Below are positions 25,039-35,498 of a stretch of DNA of 64,000 nt, piece after piece (the first letter of the stretch is position 1; each line of letters opens with the position of its first letter). Source of the stretch: Neptunomonas japonica DSM 18939 (GTDB taxonomy: Bacteria > Pseudomonadota > Gammaproteobacteria > Pseudomonadales > Balneatricaceae); the NCBI RefSeq assembly GCF_000422765.1, contig NZ_AUGR01000010.1:1-64000 (forward strand), in the 5' to 3' direction. Under the pieces are notes generated by a model that made no database searches, was not told where the DNA came from, and was given only the letters and a program-made list of their open reading frames with translations. A program made the position numbers and the translations under genes.

Positions 25039-26115
25039 ATGGGGCGGGCAACACGGGCGATTATTGATTTGTCGGCTATCTGTCAGAATTATCGTTTGGC
25101 AAAATCATTAACGGCGGGTGCTGATGCGGTCGCTGTGATTAAGGCTGATGCATACGGTCATGGTGCTGTACGTGTTGCTTTATCTATGGAGCCTGAAGTG
25201 CCTGCGTTTGGGGTGGCTTGTATAGAAGAGGCCATTGAAATACGTGACGCAGGCGTGCAGAAACCTATCTTATTATTAGAAGGTTTCTTTACGGCTGATG
25301 AGCTGACGACTATTGCAGAGAAAAATTTCTGGACAGCGATTCATCGTGTAGAGCAGATAGCAATGCTAGAAGAGGCCCAGCTAGTAGCGCCTGTTAACGT
25401 TTGGCTTAAGTTAGACTCGGGTATGCACCGTTTAGGTCTGGATGCTCCGGACTATCGACAAGCATACGAGCGCTTGCAGGCATGTAAGAATGTTTCTGAT
25501 ATCGTTTTAATGAGCCATTTGGCATGTGCGGATGAGCTGGATAAGCCTCATACCATGCAGCAGGCAGCGTTATTTGATCAAACAGTTGAAGGCATATCTG
25601 CACCTCATAGTATTGCTAACTCTCCTGCAACGTTAGCGTGGCCGGCTTTGCATCGTGATTGGGTTCGCCCTGGCTTAATGCTGTATGGAGCGTCTCCATT
25701 TGAAGCGTCTCAACCTAATGCAGATAAGCTGTTGGCAGCAATGACACTTGAGAGTGAAGTGATTGCTGTTCATGACTTAAAAGCAGGAGAGGCGGTTGGC
25801 TATGCGGCTTCTTATGTGTGTGAAGAAAATACACGCGTAGGAACGGTAGCGATTGGTTATGGTGACGGTTATTCGCGCCATGCAGGGACTGGCACGCCCG
25901 TTATTGTGAACGGCCAACGAACCAAAATTATTGGTCGTGTATCAATGGATATGTGCGCAATAGACCTGACAGGCCTAACAAATGTGGATGTGGGATCAAA
26001 AGTAGAGTTGTGGGGGGCGCAATTAAGCGTCAATGAAGTGGCACGCCACTGCGGCACTATTCCTTATACGTTGTTTACTGGTATTACCAGGCGAGTTCCA
26101 AGGCATTACATTTAA
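25039..26115 (+). CDS. dadX: alanine racemase (catabolic, DadX-like)
   Basis: A 358-residue PLP enzyme. The PLP lysine is K35 in AVIKADAYGHGA. The catalytic tyrosine is in the C-terminal domain (VGYGDGY and VGRVSMDM region). It interconverts L- and D-alanine. The gene sits 35 bases after ridA and ends in a strong terminator, so dadA-ridA-dadX form one unit; this context favours the catabolic DadX role over the housekeeping Alr, although sequence alone does not separate them. Confidence 0.92.
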   Translation: MGRATRAIIDLSAICQNYRLAKSLTAGADAVAVIKADAYGHGAVRVALSMEPEVPAFGVACIEEAIEIRDAGVQKPILLLEGFFTADELTTIAEKNFWTAIHRVEQIAMLEEAQLVAPVNVWLKLDSGMHRLGLDAPDYRQAYERLQACKNVSDIVLMSHLACADELDKPHTMQQAALFDQTVEGISAPHSIANSPATLAWPALHRDWVRPGLMLYGASPFEASQPNADKLLAAMTLESEVIAVHDLKAGEAVGYAASYVCEENTRVGTVAIGYGDGYSRHAGTGTPVIVNGQRTKIIGRVSMDMCAIDLTGLTNVDVGSKVELWGAQLSVNEVARHCGTIPYTLFTGITRRVPRHYI

Positions 26116-26137
26116 CCGAATGTGACAGCTTTTATCT

Positions 26138-26167
26138 AAAACCCCGATAATTCAATCGGGGTTTTTT
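26138..26167 (+). terminator. terminator of the dadA-ridA-dadX operon
   Basis: AAAACCCCGAT pairs with ATCGGGGTTTT around a six-base loop and continues into a T run. Confidence 0.9.
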
Positions 26168-26185
26168 ATTATGAGCGATAGCTAC

Positions 26186-26773
26186 TTACTTTTCAGGGGC
26201 GTGAAATAGTAAGAATAGATCAACTAAAATATCAGGTATTTCGTTAGCCATTTGTTCTGCTACAGCGCTATTTTTGCGGATCTCTTTGAATTCTTTTTCA
26301 TCAAATAGATTCGAAACAACCATGATAGGTAGCATCAACTCAGCAACAGTTTCTTCTTTAGATGTGCCTTCTGAGAACCACTCGTCTTCGTTAAGAAAGA
26401 CGCCTTCCATAAAGGCTTGTGCCCAAATCTCAAGCTCGGATTCTTCATTTTTTGTTTCGAGTGTAAGTTCGCAAGGCATGCCGAGTTCACTGTCGTTGCT
26501 TAAGTCACTGTAAATTGAGCTTTTCCAGCGATTCAGCGTGCTAGTGATCTCTTTTTCTTGCTCTGCAGAAGTCCATTTAGGTACTCCATCAAACAGAACG
26601 TCCATCCATTCCTCTTCAGAAGCAGGAGCAGGACTAATATTGAGCGCGCATAGGAAACCATGAATGCCGATAAGATCAAGAGAATCTTCTGATACAACGT
26701 CTGAAAAGATGAAAGTTTCTAGACGATCGAGTTCATCATCGGATAAAGGCGTACTATTTAATGTACTTTGCAT
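26186..26773 (-). CDS. UPF0149 (YecA/YgfB) family protein
   Basis: A 195-residue acidic protein: LSDDELDRLETFIF at the start, IGIHGFLCALNISP, then WAQAFMEGVFLNEDEWF. These are the usual UPF0149 blocks. There is no C-terminal SEC-C zinc motif, which many YecA proteins have. The role is unknown. It is divergent from recQ with about 110 bases between. Confidence 0.82.
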   Translation of the reverse strand: MQSTLNSTPLSDDELDRLETFIFSDVVSEDSLDLIGIHGFLCALNISPAPASEEEWMDVLFDGVPKWTSAEQEKEITSTLNRWKSSIYSDLSNDSELGMPCELTLETKNEESELEIWAQAFMEGVFLNEDEWFSEGTSKEETVAELMLPIMVVSNLFDEKEFKEIRKNSAVAEQMANEIPDILVDLFLLFHAPEK

Positions 26774-26883
26774 ATTCGGGTTTCCTAAAAGAAAGGCAGT
26801 TTTCGCTATTCTACTCCTAGACGAATGCGTAGTCAGTGATAATTTGAGATGACAGTGGTCTAGCCTTTACGGATAATCAACGG

Positions 26884-29004
26884 ATGACGAATAAAACCCT
26901 CCATGTGTTAAAAGAAATATTTGGTTATGACCAGTTCCGCGCACCTCAAGATGAGGTGATTCAGAGCTTGTTGGATAACCGAGATGCTTTAGTGATTATG
27001 CCAACGGGGGGAGGAAAGTCGCTCTGCTATCAATTGCCAGCTTTGTTACGTTCTGGAACTGCGTTGGTTATATCGCCATTAATTGCTTTGATGTATGACC
27101 AAGTTACGGCGTTATCGCAATTGGGAGTTAGAGCCGCTTGTCTTAATTCATCCCTGGATTATGTGATTCAAACAGAAGTTGAGCAGGCGCTGCTTAGTGG
27201 TCAGTTGGATCTATTGTATATTGCACCAGAGCGTTTGACGCAGCCAAAAACACTCGCACTATTGCGGCAGTGTGAGATTGCTCTTTTTGCCATTGATGAA
27301 GCGCATTGTGTATCACAGTGGGGGCATGATTTTAGGCCCGAGTATTTAAAGCTGGCATCATTGGCTGATGCATTTCCTGATGTGCCTCGTATAGCGTTAA
27401 CCGCCACGGCCGACCCGAGAACCCAGCAAGAGATTGTTGATCGCTTAGGGCTACACAATGCGCGTATTTTTATTCAAGGTTTTGACCGTCCTAATATTCG
27501 TTATCGTATTGGTCAGAAAAATCGTGCGCGTGAGCAATTGCTTTCTTTTCTAAAGCAAGAGCACCCCAATGATGCAGGTATTGTTTACTGTCTATCTCGT
27601 AAAAGTGTTGAAGAAACGGCGGCATGGCTGACGGAGCGAGGCTTTAACGCGTTGCCTTATCATGCCGGACTCTCTACTGATTTGAAAAATCATAACCAGC
27701 ATAGGTTTCTTACGGAAGAGTCGATCATTATCGTTGCCACTATTGCGTTCGGCATGGGTATTGATAAGCCTAATGTGAGGTTTGTGGCGCATTTGGATTT
27801 ACCGAAAAGTATCGAAGCTTATTACCAAGAAACAGGGAGAGCTGGGCGTGATGGTATGCCCGCTGATGCTTGGATGGTTTACGGTCTGCAAGATGTGATT
27901 TTTTTAAGGCAGATGTTAGAAGGCTCGCAGGCGGCGGAGCAGTTCAAGCAAATTGAGCGACAGAAGCTTGAAGCAATGATGGGTTTTTGTGAAATTACCA
28001 CCTGTAGGCGACAGGTATTGTTGGGGTATTTTGGTGAGAAAGACCATGCGCCATGTGGTAACTGTGATACCTGTTTAGAGCCTGTTCCGCAATGGGATGG
28101 GACTGAAGCGGCGCGAAAAGCATTGTCATCTGTATACCGAACAGGGCAGCGCTATGGTGTTAATCATGTCATTGATGTTCTCTTAGGTAATCTAACCGAT
28201 AAAGTGAAATCTGAGCGCCATGAAAAGGTATCAACATGGGGTATTGGTGTCGGTCTTAATCGCAATCAGTGGCGGTCTGTTTTTCGGCAATTAGTCGCGC
28301 GTGGTTATCTTAATGTAGACCCTGATGGCTATGGTGTTCTCCATCTGAGTGATCGTTGTCGGTCTTTACTTAAGGGGAATGAAACACTGCTGCTTCGAGA
28401 AGATAAGCGAGAGCGCAGTAGTGGTTACCAGAAAAATAGAGGGCCTCAGCAGCAATTAGATGCTGCGGATCATAAGCTTTGGGAATTGTTAAAGAGGTTG
28501 CGTAAACGCTTGGCGGATGAGCAAGATGTGCCTCCGTATGTGATTTTTCATGATGCAACCTTGATGGAAATGGTGATGTATCGCCCGGCGACTAATGCGC
28601 AGCTGCATAAAATTAGTGGTGTAGGTGAGCGAAAGTTAGAGCTTTATGGTGAAGTGTTCCTAGAAGCTATTTGTCAGGAGCCTTCCGCTGAACAAGACAA
28701 GGGTAGTCAGGCGCAGGAATCGGTCGCACTTTTTAAAGCGGGAATGACCATAGCTCAGGTTGCTAAGATGCAAAAGCTCTCAGAGAAAGTGATTTTTATT
28801 CACCTATCCGCGGGCATTAAAAAGGGTGAACTGTCTGTTGAAGAGGTGGTTGAGCTGCCAGAGGCGGAGTTGCAGCATATCCAGCAAGTTATTTTGGATT
28901 GTCAGGAGCGTTTTGGTCAGGCGTTGAAACCTGTTTATGATGCGTTGGCAGGTGTGTACGAAATCGGTGTTTTGAGCTGTATCCGCCAAGGGTTGGAGCG
29001 ATAA
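26884..29004 (+). CDS. recQ: ATP-dependent DNA helicase RecQ
   Basis: A 706-residue superfamily 2 helicase. Motif I is [16 protein letters not shown], motif [20 protein letters not shown], and the C-terminal helicase lobe shows [16 protein letters not shown]. The RQC zinc site is CEITTCRR...CGNCDTC. An HRDC domain (around residues 535-610) follows. It is about 100 residues longer than E. coli RecQ, with an extra helical C-terminal domain that reads like a helix-turn-helix (Helicase_RQC-associated type). It unwinds DNA in recombination and fork repair. Its stop overlaps the start of the next gene. Confidence 0.95.
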   Translation: MTNKTLHVLKEIFGYDQFRAPQDEVIQSLLDNRDALVIMPTGGGKSLCYQLPALLRSGTALVISPLIALMYDQVTALSQLGVRAACLNSSLDYVIQTEVEQALLSGQLDLLYIAPERLTQPKTLALLRQCEIALFAIDEAHCVSQWGHDFRPEYLKLASLADAFPDVPRIALTATADPRTQQEIVDRLGLHNARIFIQGFDRPNIRYRIGQKNRAREQLLSFLKQEHPNDAGIVYCLSRKSVEETAAWLTERGFNALPYHAGLSTDLKNHNQHRFLTEESIIIVATIAFGMGIDKPNVRFVAHLDLPKSIEAYYQETGRAGRDGMPADAWMVYGLQDVIFLRQMLEGSQAAEQFKQIERQKLEAMMGFCEITTCRRQVLLGYFGEKDHAPCGNCDTCLEPVPQWDGTEAARKALSSVYRTGQRYGVNHVIDVLLGNLTDKVKSERHEKVSTWGIGVGLNRNQWRSVFRQLVARGYLNVDPDGYGVLHLSDRCRSLLKGNETLLLREDKRERSSGYQKNRGPQQQLDAADHKLWELLKRLRKRLADEQDVPPYVIFHDATLMEMVMYRPATNAQLHKISGVGERKLELYGEVFLEAICQEPSAEQDKGSQAQESVALFKAGMTIAQVAKMQKLSEKVIFIHLSAGIKKGELSVEEVVELPEAELQHIQQVILDCQERFGQALKPVYDALAGVYEIGVLSCIRQGLER

Positions 29005-29420
29005 TGGATGCTGATCTTGTCGGTTTGTTTTTTAGTAGTTTGGTCTCTTCTACCTTGTTGCCAGGAGGTTCAGAGGCTTATCTTGCTTGGTTAGTCTCTG
29101 ATGGTGCAATCTCGGCTTGGGTGCTGATAATAGTGGCAACGTTAGGTAACACCTTAGGTGGTGTAATTACCTATGGCATGGGAAGGCTTGTTGCCATGCG
29201 CTATCCATTTAAACTGTTGGATAAGAATAAGCACCAAAGAGCAAAGCGCTGGTTTGAAAAGGTTGGTAGTAGTGTTTTGTTGTTATCTTGGTTGCCTGTT
29301 GTTGGTGATCCGCTGTGTTTTGTCGCCGGTTGGTTAAAGGTCAATGCCATCGCTGGAATCTTCTTTATTGCCTTGGGGAAGGCAATCCGGTATATGCTGA
29401 TAGCGGGTCTATTTGTATAG
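29004..29420 (+). CDS. YqaA-like DedA-superfamily membrane protein
   Basis: A 138-residue membrane protein. It shows the SNARE-associated/VTT pattern: LLPGGSEAYLAWLV, TLGNTLGGVITYGMGR, then FEKVGSSVLLLSWLPVVGDP and CFVAGWLKV. The YqaA group has this short form. The function is unknown, possibly lipid transport. Its ATG overlaps the recQ stop by one base (ATAATG), so it is translated from the same transcript. Confidence 0.88.
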   Translation: MDADLVGLFFSSLVSSTLLPGGSEAYLAWLVSDGAISAWVLIIVATLGNTLGGVITYGMGRLVAMRYPFKLLDKNKHQRAKRWFEKVGSSVLLLSWLPVVGDPLCFVAGWLKVNAIAGIFFIALGKAIRYMLIAGLFV

Positions 29421-29438
29421 CAGGAGGTCGCTGGCATA

Positions 29439-30227
29439 TTGCTGGTTTCTGATATGTTTCAAAAACTACGTTTGGTATTACTTATAGCTGTGCTGGTGGT
29501 AGTTAGTTTAAATGCCGTGCTATCTCAAATTCGCACGACAGATTGGAGCACCACTTTATGGGTTGTTGTTTATCCGCTTAATGCTGACGGTAGGGAGGAT
29601 ACGCAGCGTTATATTGATTCATTAAAGGAGTCGCGGTTCGATGATATTGAAAGCTTCTTTTCAAAAGAGTCTAAGCGTTATCAGTTAAACATAGAAGCCC
29701 CTGTGCAGGTTATGTTAGCGCCTCTGCTTAAAGAGCAGCTACCAGAGCCCCCAGAGAATCCAAGTATTATTGATAACGTGCTTTGGAGTCTGCATATGCG
29801 CTACTGGTCTTGGCGACAAGATAGCTGGCAAGGGCCGGATCCTGATGTGAAAATATATATGCGTTTTTATTCTCCTGAGAATCCCAAATTGTTGCGCCAT
29901 TCGTTAGGTTTGCAAAAAGGTTTGATTGGTATAGTGAATGGTTATGCGGATGTTGAGTATCAGGGGCAAAATAATTTAATTGCAGCGCATGAGTTGTTGC
30001 ATACCTTAGGTGCTTCAGATAAATATGACCCAGCCACCAATTGGCCTATATGGCCTGATGGGTATGCAGACCCCACACAAGAGCCATTGTTACCACAAAC
30101 CAAAGCCGAAATTATGGGAGGGAGAGTGCAAATATCACCCGCCATCGCATTAATACCACCGAGTTTAGAGCATGTAGTGGTGGGGGCTGCCACTGCGATA
30201 GAAGTTAATTGGCATTCAGGTGAGTAG
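29439..30227 (+). CDS. exported zinc-metalloprotease-like protein
   Basis: A 262-residue protein with an N-terminal hydrophobic anchor or signal (residues about 6-27). The motif AAHELLHTLGASDKYDPATN near residue 184 is a zincin HExxH site with a further GASDKY segment as in metzincin-like families. A Trp-rich region is in the middle. I do not recognise a named family. The start is a TTG at 29439 with AGGAGG 11 bases upstream; an ATG at 29454 lacks a ribosome site. It follows the yqaA-like gene by 18 bases and ends at a shared terminator. Confidence 0.75.
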   Translation: MLVSDMFQKLRLVLLIAVLVVVSLNAVLSQIRTTDWSTTLWVVVYPLNADGREDTQRYIDSLKESRFDDIESFFSKESKRYQLNIEAPVQVMLAPLLKEQLPEPPENPSIIDNVLWSLHMRYWSWRQDSWQGPDPDVKIYMRFYSPENPKLLRHSLGLQKGLIGIVNGYADVEYQGQNNLIAAHELLHTLGASDKYDPATNWPIWPDGYADPTQEPLLPQTKAEIMGGRVQISPAIALIPPSLEHVVVGAATAIEVNWHSGE

Positions 30228-30258
30228 CTTTTTGTATTCAATGACTTTTATTTAGGCC

Positions 30259-30288
30259 AAAAAAAACCCGCACAAAGCGGGTTTTTTT
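30259..30288. terminator. bidirectional terminator between the zincin gene and gltA
   Basis: AAAAAAAACCCGC and GCGGGTTTTTTT form a stem with A and T runs on both sides, serving two convergent genes. Confidence 0.9.
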
Positions 30289-30300
30289 ATAGCGTTGCAA

Positions 30301-31578
30301 TTACTCTGGGTAATCGCGCTTGCTTGGGCCCATATACAGCTGACGAGGGCGGCCGATTTTATTCGGGCTGCTGTGGAACTCGCTCCAATGAGAGATCCAG
30401 CCAATAGTACGAGACAGAGCAAAGATTACCGTGAACATATTGGTTGGAATGCCGATAGCTTTCAAGATAATACCTGAGTAGAAATCAACGTTCGGATACA
30501 GCTTACGGTTTACAAAGTACTCGTCTTCAAGTGCGATCTGTTCAAGACGTTTAGCGATTTTTAGTAAAGGATCGTTCTCAATACCTAGTTCAGCTAGTAC
30601 TTCGTCACATGTTTGCTTCATAACTTTAGCACGAGGGTCAAAGTTGCGATATACGCGGTGACCAAAGCCCATTAGGCGGAAGCCATCTTCAGGATCTTTA
30701 GCGCGTTCGATGAACTCAGGGATATTTGCTTCATCACCGATCTCTTCAAGCATCTGTAATACGGCTTCGTTTGCGCCACCGTGAGCAGGTCCCCAAAGTG
30801 CAGCAACACCGGATGCGATACATGCAAATGGGTTCGCGCCAGAAGAACCGGCTAAACGTACAGTGGATGTAGAAGCATTTTGCTCATGGTCTGCATGTAG
30901 TAAGAAGATGCGGTCCATAGCTTTTGCAAGAATCGGATTTGGGACGTATGTTTCGCAAGGCGTACCAAACATCATATGCAGAAAGTTGTCAGCATAGTCT
31001 AAATCGTTGCGTGGGTACTGGAATGGCTGTCCCATGCTGTATTTGTAGCACATCGATGCAATAGTAGGCATTTTAGCAATAAGGCGGTATGCACATACTT
31101 CACGATGATGCGGATCATCAATATCCAAAGAGTCGTGATAAAAGGCAGATAAAGCACCCACTACACCCACCATGATAGCCATTGGGTGAGCATCACGACG
31201 GAAGCCGTTAAAGAAGTGGTTCATTTGTTCGTGAACCATTGTGTGGTTTTTAATGGTTCCAACAAATTTAGCTTTCTGTTCTGGAGTAGGTAACTCGCCG
31301 TTTAACAGCAAATAACACGTTTCCAGATAATCAGAGTGTTTAGCAAGTTGTTCTATCGGGTAACCGCCGTGTAGCAAGATGCCTTTATCACCATCGATAT
31401 AAGTAATGCTGGATTCGCAAGCTGCGGTAGATACAAAACCTGGGTCATAGGTGAAAAGACCAAGGCCGGTTAGAGGGCGTACGTCAATAACGTCCTGTCC
31501 TTCAGTACCGGAATAAACAGATAGTTCAATTACTTCTTCAACACCATCGATTGTCAAACGTGCTTTTTTATCAGCCAT
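30301..31578 (-). CDS. gltA: citrate synthase
   Basis: A 425-residue type II (hexameric, proteobacterial) citrate synthase. The active-site blocks are [37 protein letters not shown] and [18 protein letters not shown], with the catalytic His and Asp residues. It condenses acetyl-CoA with oxaloacetate. It is divergent from sdhCDAB with about 440 bases between, as in E. coli and Pseudomonas. The leader contains a tandem repeat of an imperfect palindrome. Confidence 0.97.
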   Translation of the reverse strand: MADKKARLTIDGVEEVIELSVYSGTEGQDVIDVRPLTGLGLFTYDPGFVSTAACESSITYIDGDKGILLHGGYPIEQLAKHSDYLETCYLLLNGELPTPEQKAKFVGTIKNHTMVHEQMNHFFNGFRRDAHPMAIMVGVVGALSAFYHDSLDIDDPHHREVCAYRLIAKMPTIASMCYKYSMGQPFQYPRNDLDYADNFLHMMFGTPCETYVPNPILAKAMDRIFLLHADHEQNASTSTVRLAGSSGANPFACIASGVAALWGPAHGGANEAVLQMLEEIGDEANIPEFIERAKDPEDGFRLMGFGHRVYRNFDPRAKVMKQTCDEVLAELGIENDPLLKIAKRLEQIALEDEYFVNRKLYPNVDFYSGIILKAIGIPTNMFTVIFALSRTIGWISHWSEFHSSPNKIGRPRQLYMGPSKRDYPE

Positions 31579-31627
31579 TATAGGCTCCTATCATTTTATT
31601 CATTATATTAGACTGCTGTGATATATA

Positions 31628-31650
31628 GGTTATATCCAAGGTTATATCCA
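31628..31650. repeat. tandem repeat in the gltA leader or promoter
   Basis: GGTTATATCCA occurs twice, at 31628-31638 and 31640-31650, 12 bases apart. Each unit is close to a palindrome (GGTTATATCC against GGATATAACC). It lies just downstream of the predicted gltA promoter and could be an operator or part of the leader. Confidence 0.55.
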
Positions 31651-31676
31651 GAGTCTTAGTCCGCTTGGGATATGCT

Positions 31677-31705
31677 CAATATAAAGATTGATTCAGGATT
31701 GTCAA
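31677..31705 (-). promoter_or_regulatory. candidate gltA promoter
   Basis: On the minus strand TTGACA (31705-31700) is followed after 17 bases by ATATTG (31682-31677). The -35 is perfect and the -10 weak. Confidence 0.5.
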
Positions 31706-31869
31706 TCTGGACACTCAGTGCTTTTTCTGCATTGCAGCAATCGAGGGTGATTTTTACCAACAATAGGCCTTGGGAAGAATACTCTTTTAGTTGTATAAGG
31801 CGTTCCTAAGTAGTTGATGGCTAGGGTTTGTATTCACTAGACGTTAGGCTTATAGCTTGATCTGGCGCG

Positions 31870-31898
31870 TTGTATTCTAATTTTTAACTGTCTATAAT
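31870..31898 (+). promoter_or_regulatory. candidate sdh promoter
   Basis: TTGTAT (31870-31875), a 17-base spacer and TATAAT (31893-31898) form a good sigma-70 promoter. The sdhC start is 118 bases downstream, so the leader is long. Confidence 0.65.
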
Positions 31899-32016
31899 CT
31901 CACTCCGAAGTACGTGTATGGTAAGTGTTGACACGTATTTTTGTCTGAGGAACTACTCTCTGAACACTACCTAGCAACCTTGCCCCACGATGGGCAGCAA
32001 AGTGTGAATAAGAGCC

Positions 32017-32394
32017 GTGAACAAAAAAAGACCTGTAAACCTAGATCTAAGAACTATCAAGCAGCCACTTCCTGCGATTACATCCATATTGCATCGTGCA
32101 ACTGGTGTTGTGTTGTTTTTCGGCACACTCTTTATGACATATGCATTGGGAATGTCCCTCGAATCAGAAGCTGGCTTTAACGAAGCAACTACCATGTTAG
32201 AAGAGGGCTTCTTCGCGAGGCTGATTACATGGGGATTAGTATCTGCATTACTGTATCACCTGCTTGCGGGTGTTAAGCATCTCATTATGGATGCTGGGCA
32301 CTTAGAAGAGCTTGAGAGCGGAACAATGGCAGCGAAAGCTACCTTGATCGCTGGTGCAGTCGCAATTCTACTGGCAGGAGTTTGGGTATGGTAA
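32017..32394 (+). CDS. sdhC: succinate dehydrogenase cytochrome b556 subunit
   Basis: A 125-residue membrane subunit. RPVNLDLRTIKQPLPAITSI and the haem-side segment SILHRATGV match SdhC. Three membrane helices are visible; YHLLAGVKHLIMDAG carries the haem ligand His. It starts with GTG at 32017, with only a weak ribosome site (AATAAGAG). It anchors complex II and binds quinone with SdhD. Its stop overlaps sdhD. Confidence 0.95.
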   Translation: MNKKRPVNLDLRTIKQPLPAITSILHRATGVVLFFGTLFMTYALGMSLESEAGFNEATTMLEEGFFARLITWGLVSALLYHLLAGVKHLIMDAGHLEELESGTMAAKATLIAGAVAILLAGVWVW

Positions 32395-32735
32395 CAAGTA
32401 TCACTAGCTTTGGCCGAAGTGGCTTATATGACTGGATGGTCCAGCGAGTCACAGCAGTAGTATTGCTGGCCTATACAATCTTTATGATTGGTTATCTGCT
32501 GTTTAATTCAGATATGGATTATTCGCAGTGGAAATCACTATTTGAGTGCACATCGATGCGCATCTTCACCCTGCTGGCTTTACTATCTATGGCTGCACAT
32601 GCCTGGATCGGTCTATGGTCAGTAACTACAGACTATATCAAACCAACTGGCTTACGTTTTGTTGTCCAGTCTGGTTGTGGTTTGTTGACGTTTATCTACG
32701 TCGTTTGGGGTATTCAGATTCTGTGGGGTGTCTAA
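32388..32735 (+). CDS. sdhD: succinate dehydrogenase membrane anchor subunit
   Basis: A 115-residue protein with three membrane helices. It has SGLYDWMVQRVTAVVLLAYT and the AHAWIGLWSVTTDYIKPTG block with haem and quinone residues. The ATG at 32388 overlaps the sdhC stop and has GGAG six bases upstream; an in-frame ATG at 32382 is less likely. Confidence 0.94.
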   Translation: MVTSITSFGRSGLYDWMVQRVTAVVLLAYTIFMIGYLLFNSDMDYSQWKSLFECTSMRIFTLLALLSMAAHAWIGLWSVTTDYIKPTGLRFVVQSGCGLLTFIYVVWGIQILWGV

Positions 32736-32738
32736 GCG

Positions 32739-34511
32739 ATGAATGAACTGCGCACGTTAACTTTTGATGCGATTGTAGTTGGTGGTGGTGGTGCAGGTAT
32801 GCGTGCCGCACTACAGCTGGCGCAATCTGGGTTAAATACAGCCTGTGTGACTAAAGTGTTTCCAACACGTTCACATACTGTATCTGCTCAGGGCGGTATT
32901 ACCTGTGCAATCGCAAGTGCTGATCCAAATGACGATTGGCGCTGGCATATGTATGACACCGTTAAGGGCTCTGATTATATCGGAGATCAGGATGCTATTG
33001 AGTATATGTGCTCTGTAGGTCCTCAGGCTGTGTTTGAGCTTGATCATATGGGTATGCCATTTTCTCGTACTGAGATTGGCCGAATTTACCAGCGCCCTTT
33101 TGGTGGTCAATCAAAAGGTCCTGATAATCCAACTCAGGCTGCACGTACATGTGCTGCTGCTGACCGTACTGGGCATGCTTTGTTGCATACTCTTTATCAG
33201 GCTAACTTGAAAGCCGGTACAACTTTTCTTAACGAATGGTTTGCTGTAGATCTAGTTAAAAATGAAGACGGTGCTGTTGTCGGCTGTATTGCCATCTGTA
33301 TAGAAACAGGCGAAACAGTTTACATTAAGGCCAAAGCAACAGTGCTTGCTACTGGTGGTGCTGGCCGTATCTTTGCTTCTACTACTAATGCCTTGATCAA
33401 TACTGGTGACGGTATGGGCATGTCTTTGCGTGCTGGTGTTCCGGCGCAGGATATGGAAATGTGGCAGTTCCACCCAACCGGTATTGCTGGTGCGGGTGTG
33501 CTTGTTACTGAAGGTTGTCGTGGTGAAGGTGGTTACCTGATCAATAAAGACGGTGAGCGTTTCATGGAGCGTTATGCGCCAAACGCAAAAGACCTTGCTG
33601 GTCGTGATGTGGTTGCGCGTTCAATGATTCTAGAAATTCTAGATGGCCGTGGCTGTGGTCCTGATGGCGATCATGTATATCTGAAACTCGATCATTTGGG
33701 TGAAGAGGTGCTGCTATCTCGTTTGCCAGGTATCTGTGAGCTTTCTAAAACATTTGCTCATGCTGATCCAGTGAAAGAGCCGGTTCCAGTTGTTCCGACT
33801 TGTCACTATCAGATGGGTGGTGTTGCTACCAATATTGGTGGGCAAGCCTTGGCTCCTAACAAAGATGGCGATCATGCAATTATTGATGGTCTGTTTGCTT
33901 GTGGTGAAGTGGCTTGTGTGTCAGTTCATGGTGCAAACCGTCTAGGTGGTAATTCATTGCTTGATTTGGTTGTATTCGGTCGTGCTGCAGGTATTCAGAT
34001 TGAGAAGCAGATGCGCGAAGGCTATGAAGCCAAAGAAGCAACTGCGGCTGATCTTGATCGTGCTATGGCGCGCTTGAATCGCTTGAATGGATCTACTTCA
34101 GGTGAAAGTGTTGCTGATGTTCGTAAAGAGCTTCAGGCAACGATGCAGCTTTACTTCGGTGTTTTCCGCGATGGCGAAAGCATGCAGAAGGGTCTTGAGC
34201 TATTGGGTGAAATCCGCGCTAAAGTCGGTAACCTGTATCTTGAAGATAAGAGTAATGCATTCAACACAGCACGTTTAGAAGCATTAGAGCTTGAAAACCT
34301 AATGGAAGTTGCAGAAGCAACAGCGATTGCCGCGGAAGTTCGTAAAGAATCTCGTGGTGCGCATGCTCGTAACGACTTCACAGAACGTGATGATGAAAAC
34401 TGGTTGTGCCATTCGGTCTTCTTCCCGCAGGATAAAACAGTTGGTAAGCGTGCAGTTAACTTCTCGCCAAAAACTGTTGAAGCTTTCCCACCAAAAGTTC
34501 GTACATACTAA
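32739..34511 (+). CDS. sdhA: succinate dehydrogenase flavoprotein subunit
   Basis: A 590-residue protein. The FAD site is [19 protein letters not shown], and His46 in [11 protein letters not shown] is the covalent flavin ligand. Catalytic blocks include QFHPTG and the late [19 protein letters not shown]. It oxidises succinate to fumarate on the inner face of the membrane and passes electrons to SdhB. It follows sdhD by three bases. Confidence 0.97.
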   Translation: MNELRTLTFDAIVVGGGGAGMRAALQLAQSGLNTACVTKVFPTRSHTVSAQGGITCAIASADPNDDWRWHMYDTVKGSDYIGDQDAIEYMCSVGPQAVFELDHMGMPFSRTEIGRIYQRPFGGQSKGPDNPTQAARTCAAADRTGHALLHTLYQANLKAGTTFLNEWFAVDLVKNEDGAVVGCIAICIETGETVYIKAKATVLATGGAGRIFASTTNALINTGDGMGMSLRAGVPAQDMEMWQFHPTGIAGAGVLVTEGCRGEGGYLINKDGERFMERYAPNAKDLAGRDVVARSMILEILDGRGCGPDGDHVYLKLDHLGEEVLLSRLPGICELSKTFAHADPVKEPVPVVPTCHYQMGGVATNIGGQALAPNKDGDHAIIDGLFACGEVACVSVHGANRLGGNSLLDLVVFGRAAGIQIEKQMREGYEAKEATAADLDRAMARLNRLNGSTSGESVADVRKELQATMQLYFGVFRDGESMQKGLELLGEIRAKVGNLYLEDKSNAFNTARLEALELENLMEVAEATAIAAEVRKESRGAHARNDFTERDDENWLCHSVFFPQDKTVGKRAVNFSPKTVEAFPPKVRTY

Positions 34512-34523
34512 GGGGTAATTACA

Positions 34524-35228
34524 GTGTTAGTAAGCGTATATCGTTACAATCCTGAGACTGATGATGCTCCTTACATGCAGGATATCCATATTGATATCCC
34601 TGGTGGAAAAGACATCATGGTTTTGGATCTCCTTCAGCTATTGAAGGATAAAGATACATCACTGGGTTACCGTCGTTCATGCCGTGAAGGTGTGTGTGGT
34701 TCTGATGGTATGAATATGAATGGTAAGAATGGTCTGGCTTGTATTACTGCGCTTTCTCAGGTGGTAGTAGATGATAAGCTCGTTCTTCGTCCTCTTCCTG
34801 GGCTGCCTGTTATCCGCGACTTAGTTGTTGATATGTCGCAGTTCTATAAGCAGTACGAGAAAATTAAGCCATTCTTAATTAACGACACGCCAGCGCCGCC
34901 GATGGAGCGTTTGCAGTCTCCTGAAGAGCGTGAAGAGCTGGATGGTTTGTATGAGTGTATCTTGTGTGCATGTTGTACAACGGCTTGTCCTTCATTCTGG
35001 TGGAATCCTGATAAGTTTGTAGGGCCGTCTGGTCTATTGCAGGCGTATCGTTTCCTAGCCGATAGTCGAGATACCGCAACTCGGGAGCGTTTAGCGGAGC
35101 TGGATGACCCGTTTAGTGTATTCCGCTGTCATGGCATCATGAACTGCGTAAGCGTTTGCCCGAAAGGTTTGAATCCTACTAAGGCAATCGGGAAAATTCG
35201 CAACATGCTGATCCAGCAAGCGACATAG
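34524..35228 (+). CDS. sdhB: succinate dehydrogenase iron-sulfur subunit
   Basis: A 234-residue protein with the three clusters: 2Fe-2S from CREGVCGSDGMN and its later Cys, 4Fe-4S from CILCACCTTACPS, and 3Fe-4S from CHGIMNCVSVCPKGLNP. The start is GTG at 34524 after GGGGTAA. A terminator follows directly, so sdhCDAB can end here and sucA has its own leader. Confidence 0.96.
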   Translation: MLVSVYRYNPETDDAPYMQDIHIDIPGGKDIMVLDLLQLLKDKDTSLGYRRSCREGVCGSDGMNMNGKNGLACITALSQVVVDDKLVLRPLPGLPVIRDLVVDMSQFYKQYEKIKPFLINDTPAPPMERLQSPEEREELDGLYECILCACCTTACPSFWWNPDKFVGPSGLLQAYRFLADSRDTATRERLAELDDPFSVFRCHGIMNCVSVCPKGLNPTKAIGKIRNMLIQQAT

Positions 35229-35237
35229 AAATAACAA

Positions 35238-35263
35238 ACGGCACCTTGGGTGCCGTTTTTTTT
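35238..35263 (+). terminator. terminator after sdhB
   Basis: ACGGCACC pairs with GGTGCCGT, followed by eight T. Confidence 0.9.
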
Positions 35264-35498
35264 GCCTGTTTAGCCGAAAGACTTATGCTTCAATGCGGTA
35301 ACTTTCTGTAGAATTGGGCATTGTTTGATATATAAAGGCTGATATAAAAGGCGTACAATATTGCCCGCATTTCCATGCCACATCGTGGTAGTGCAGGGTT
35401 AAGACAACGGAAACACAAGAAGGGGCATCTGCACGGGTTAACGCCGGTATTCTAAAGCCGTCTCCGTAGACAGTCCCTCGAGCCAGGGTGAACAACTA
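35264..35498 (+). promoter_or_regulatory. sucA leader, possibly structured
   Basis: This 235-base gap holds the promoter and leader of sucA. GTGCAG (35391-35396) pairs with CTGCAC (35429-35434), and TGCAGGGTTAA / TGCACGGGTTAA form a near repeat there. A sucA-II RNA motif is known upstream of sucA in Pseudomonadales; whether this leader is one needs a covariance search. The end carries AGGGTGA before the sucA start. Confidence 0.4.
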
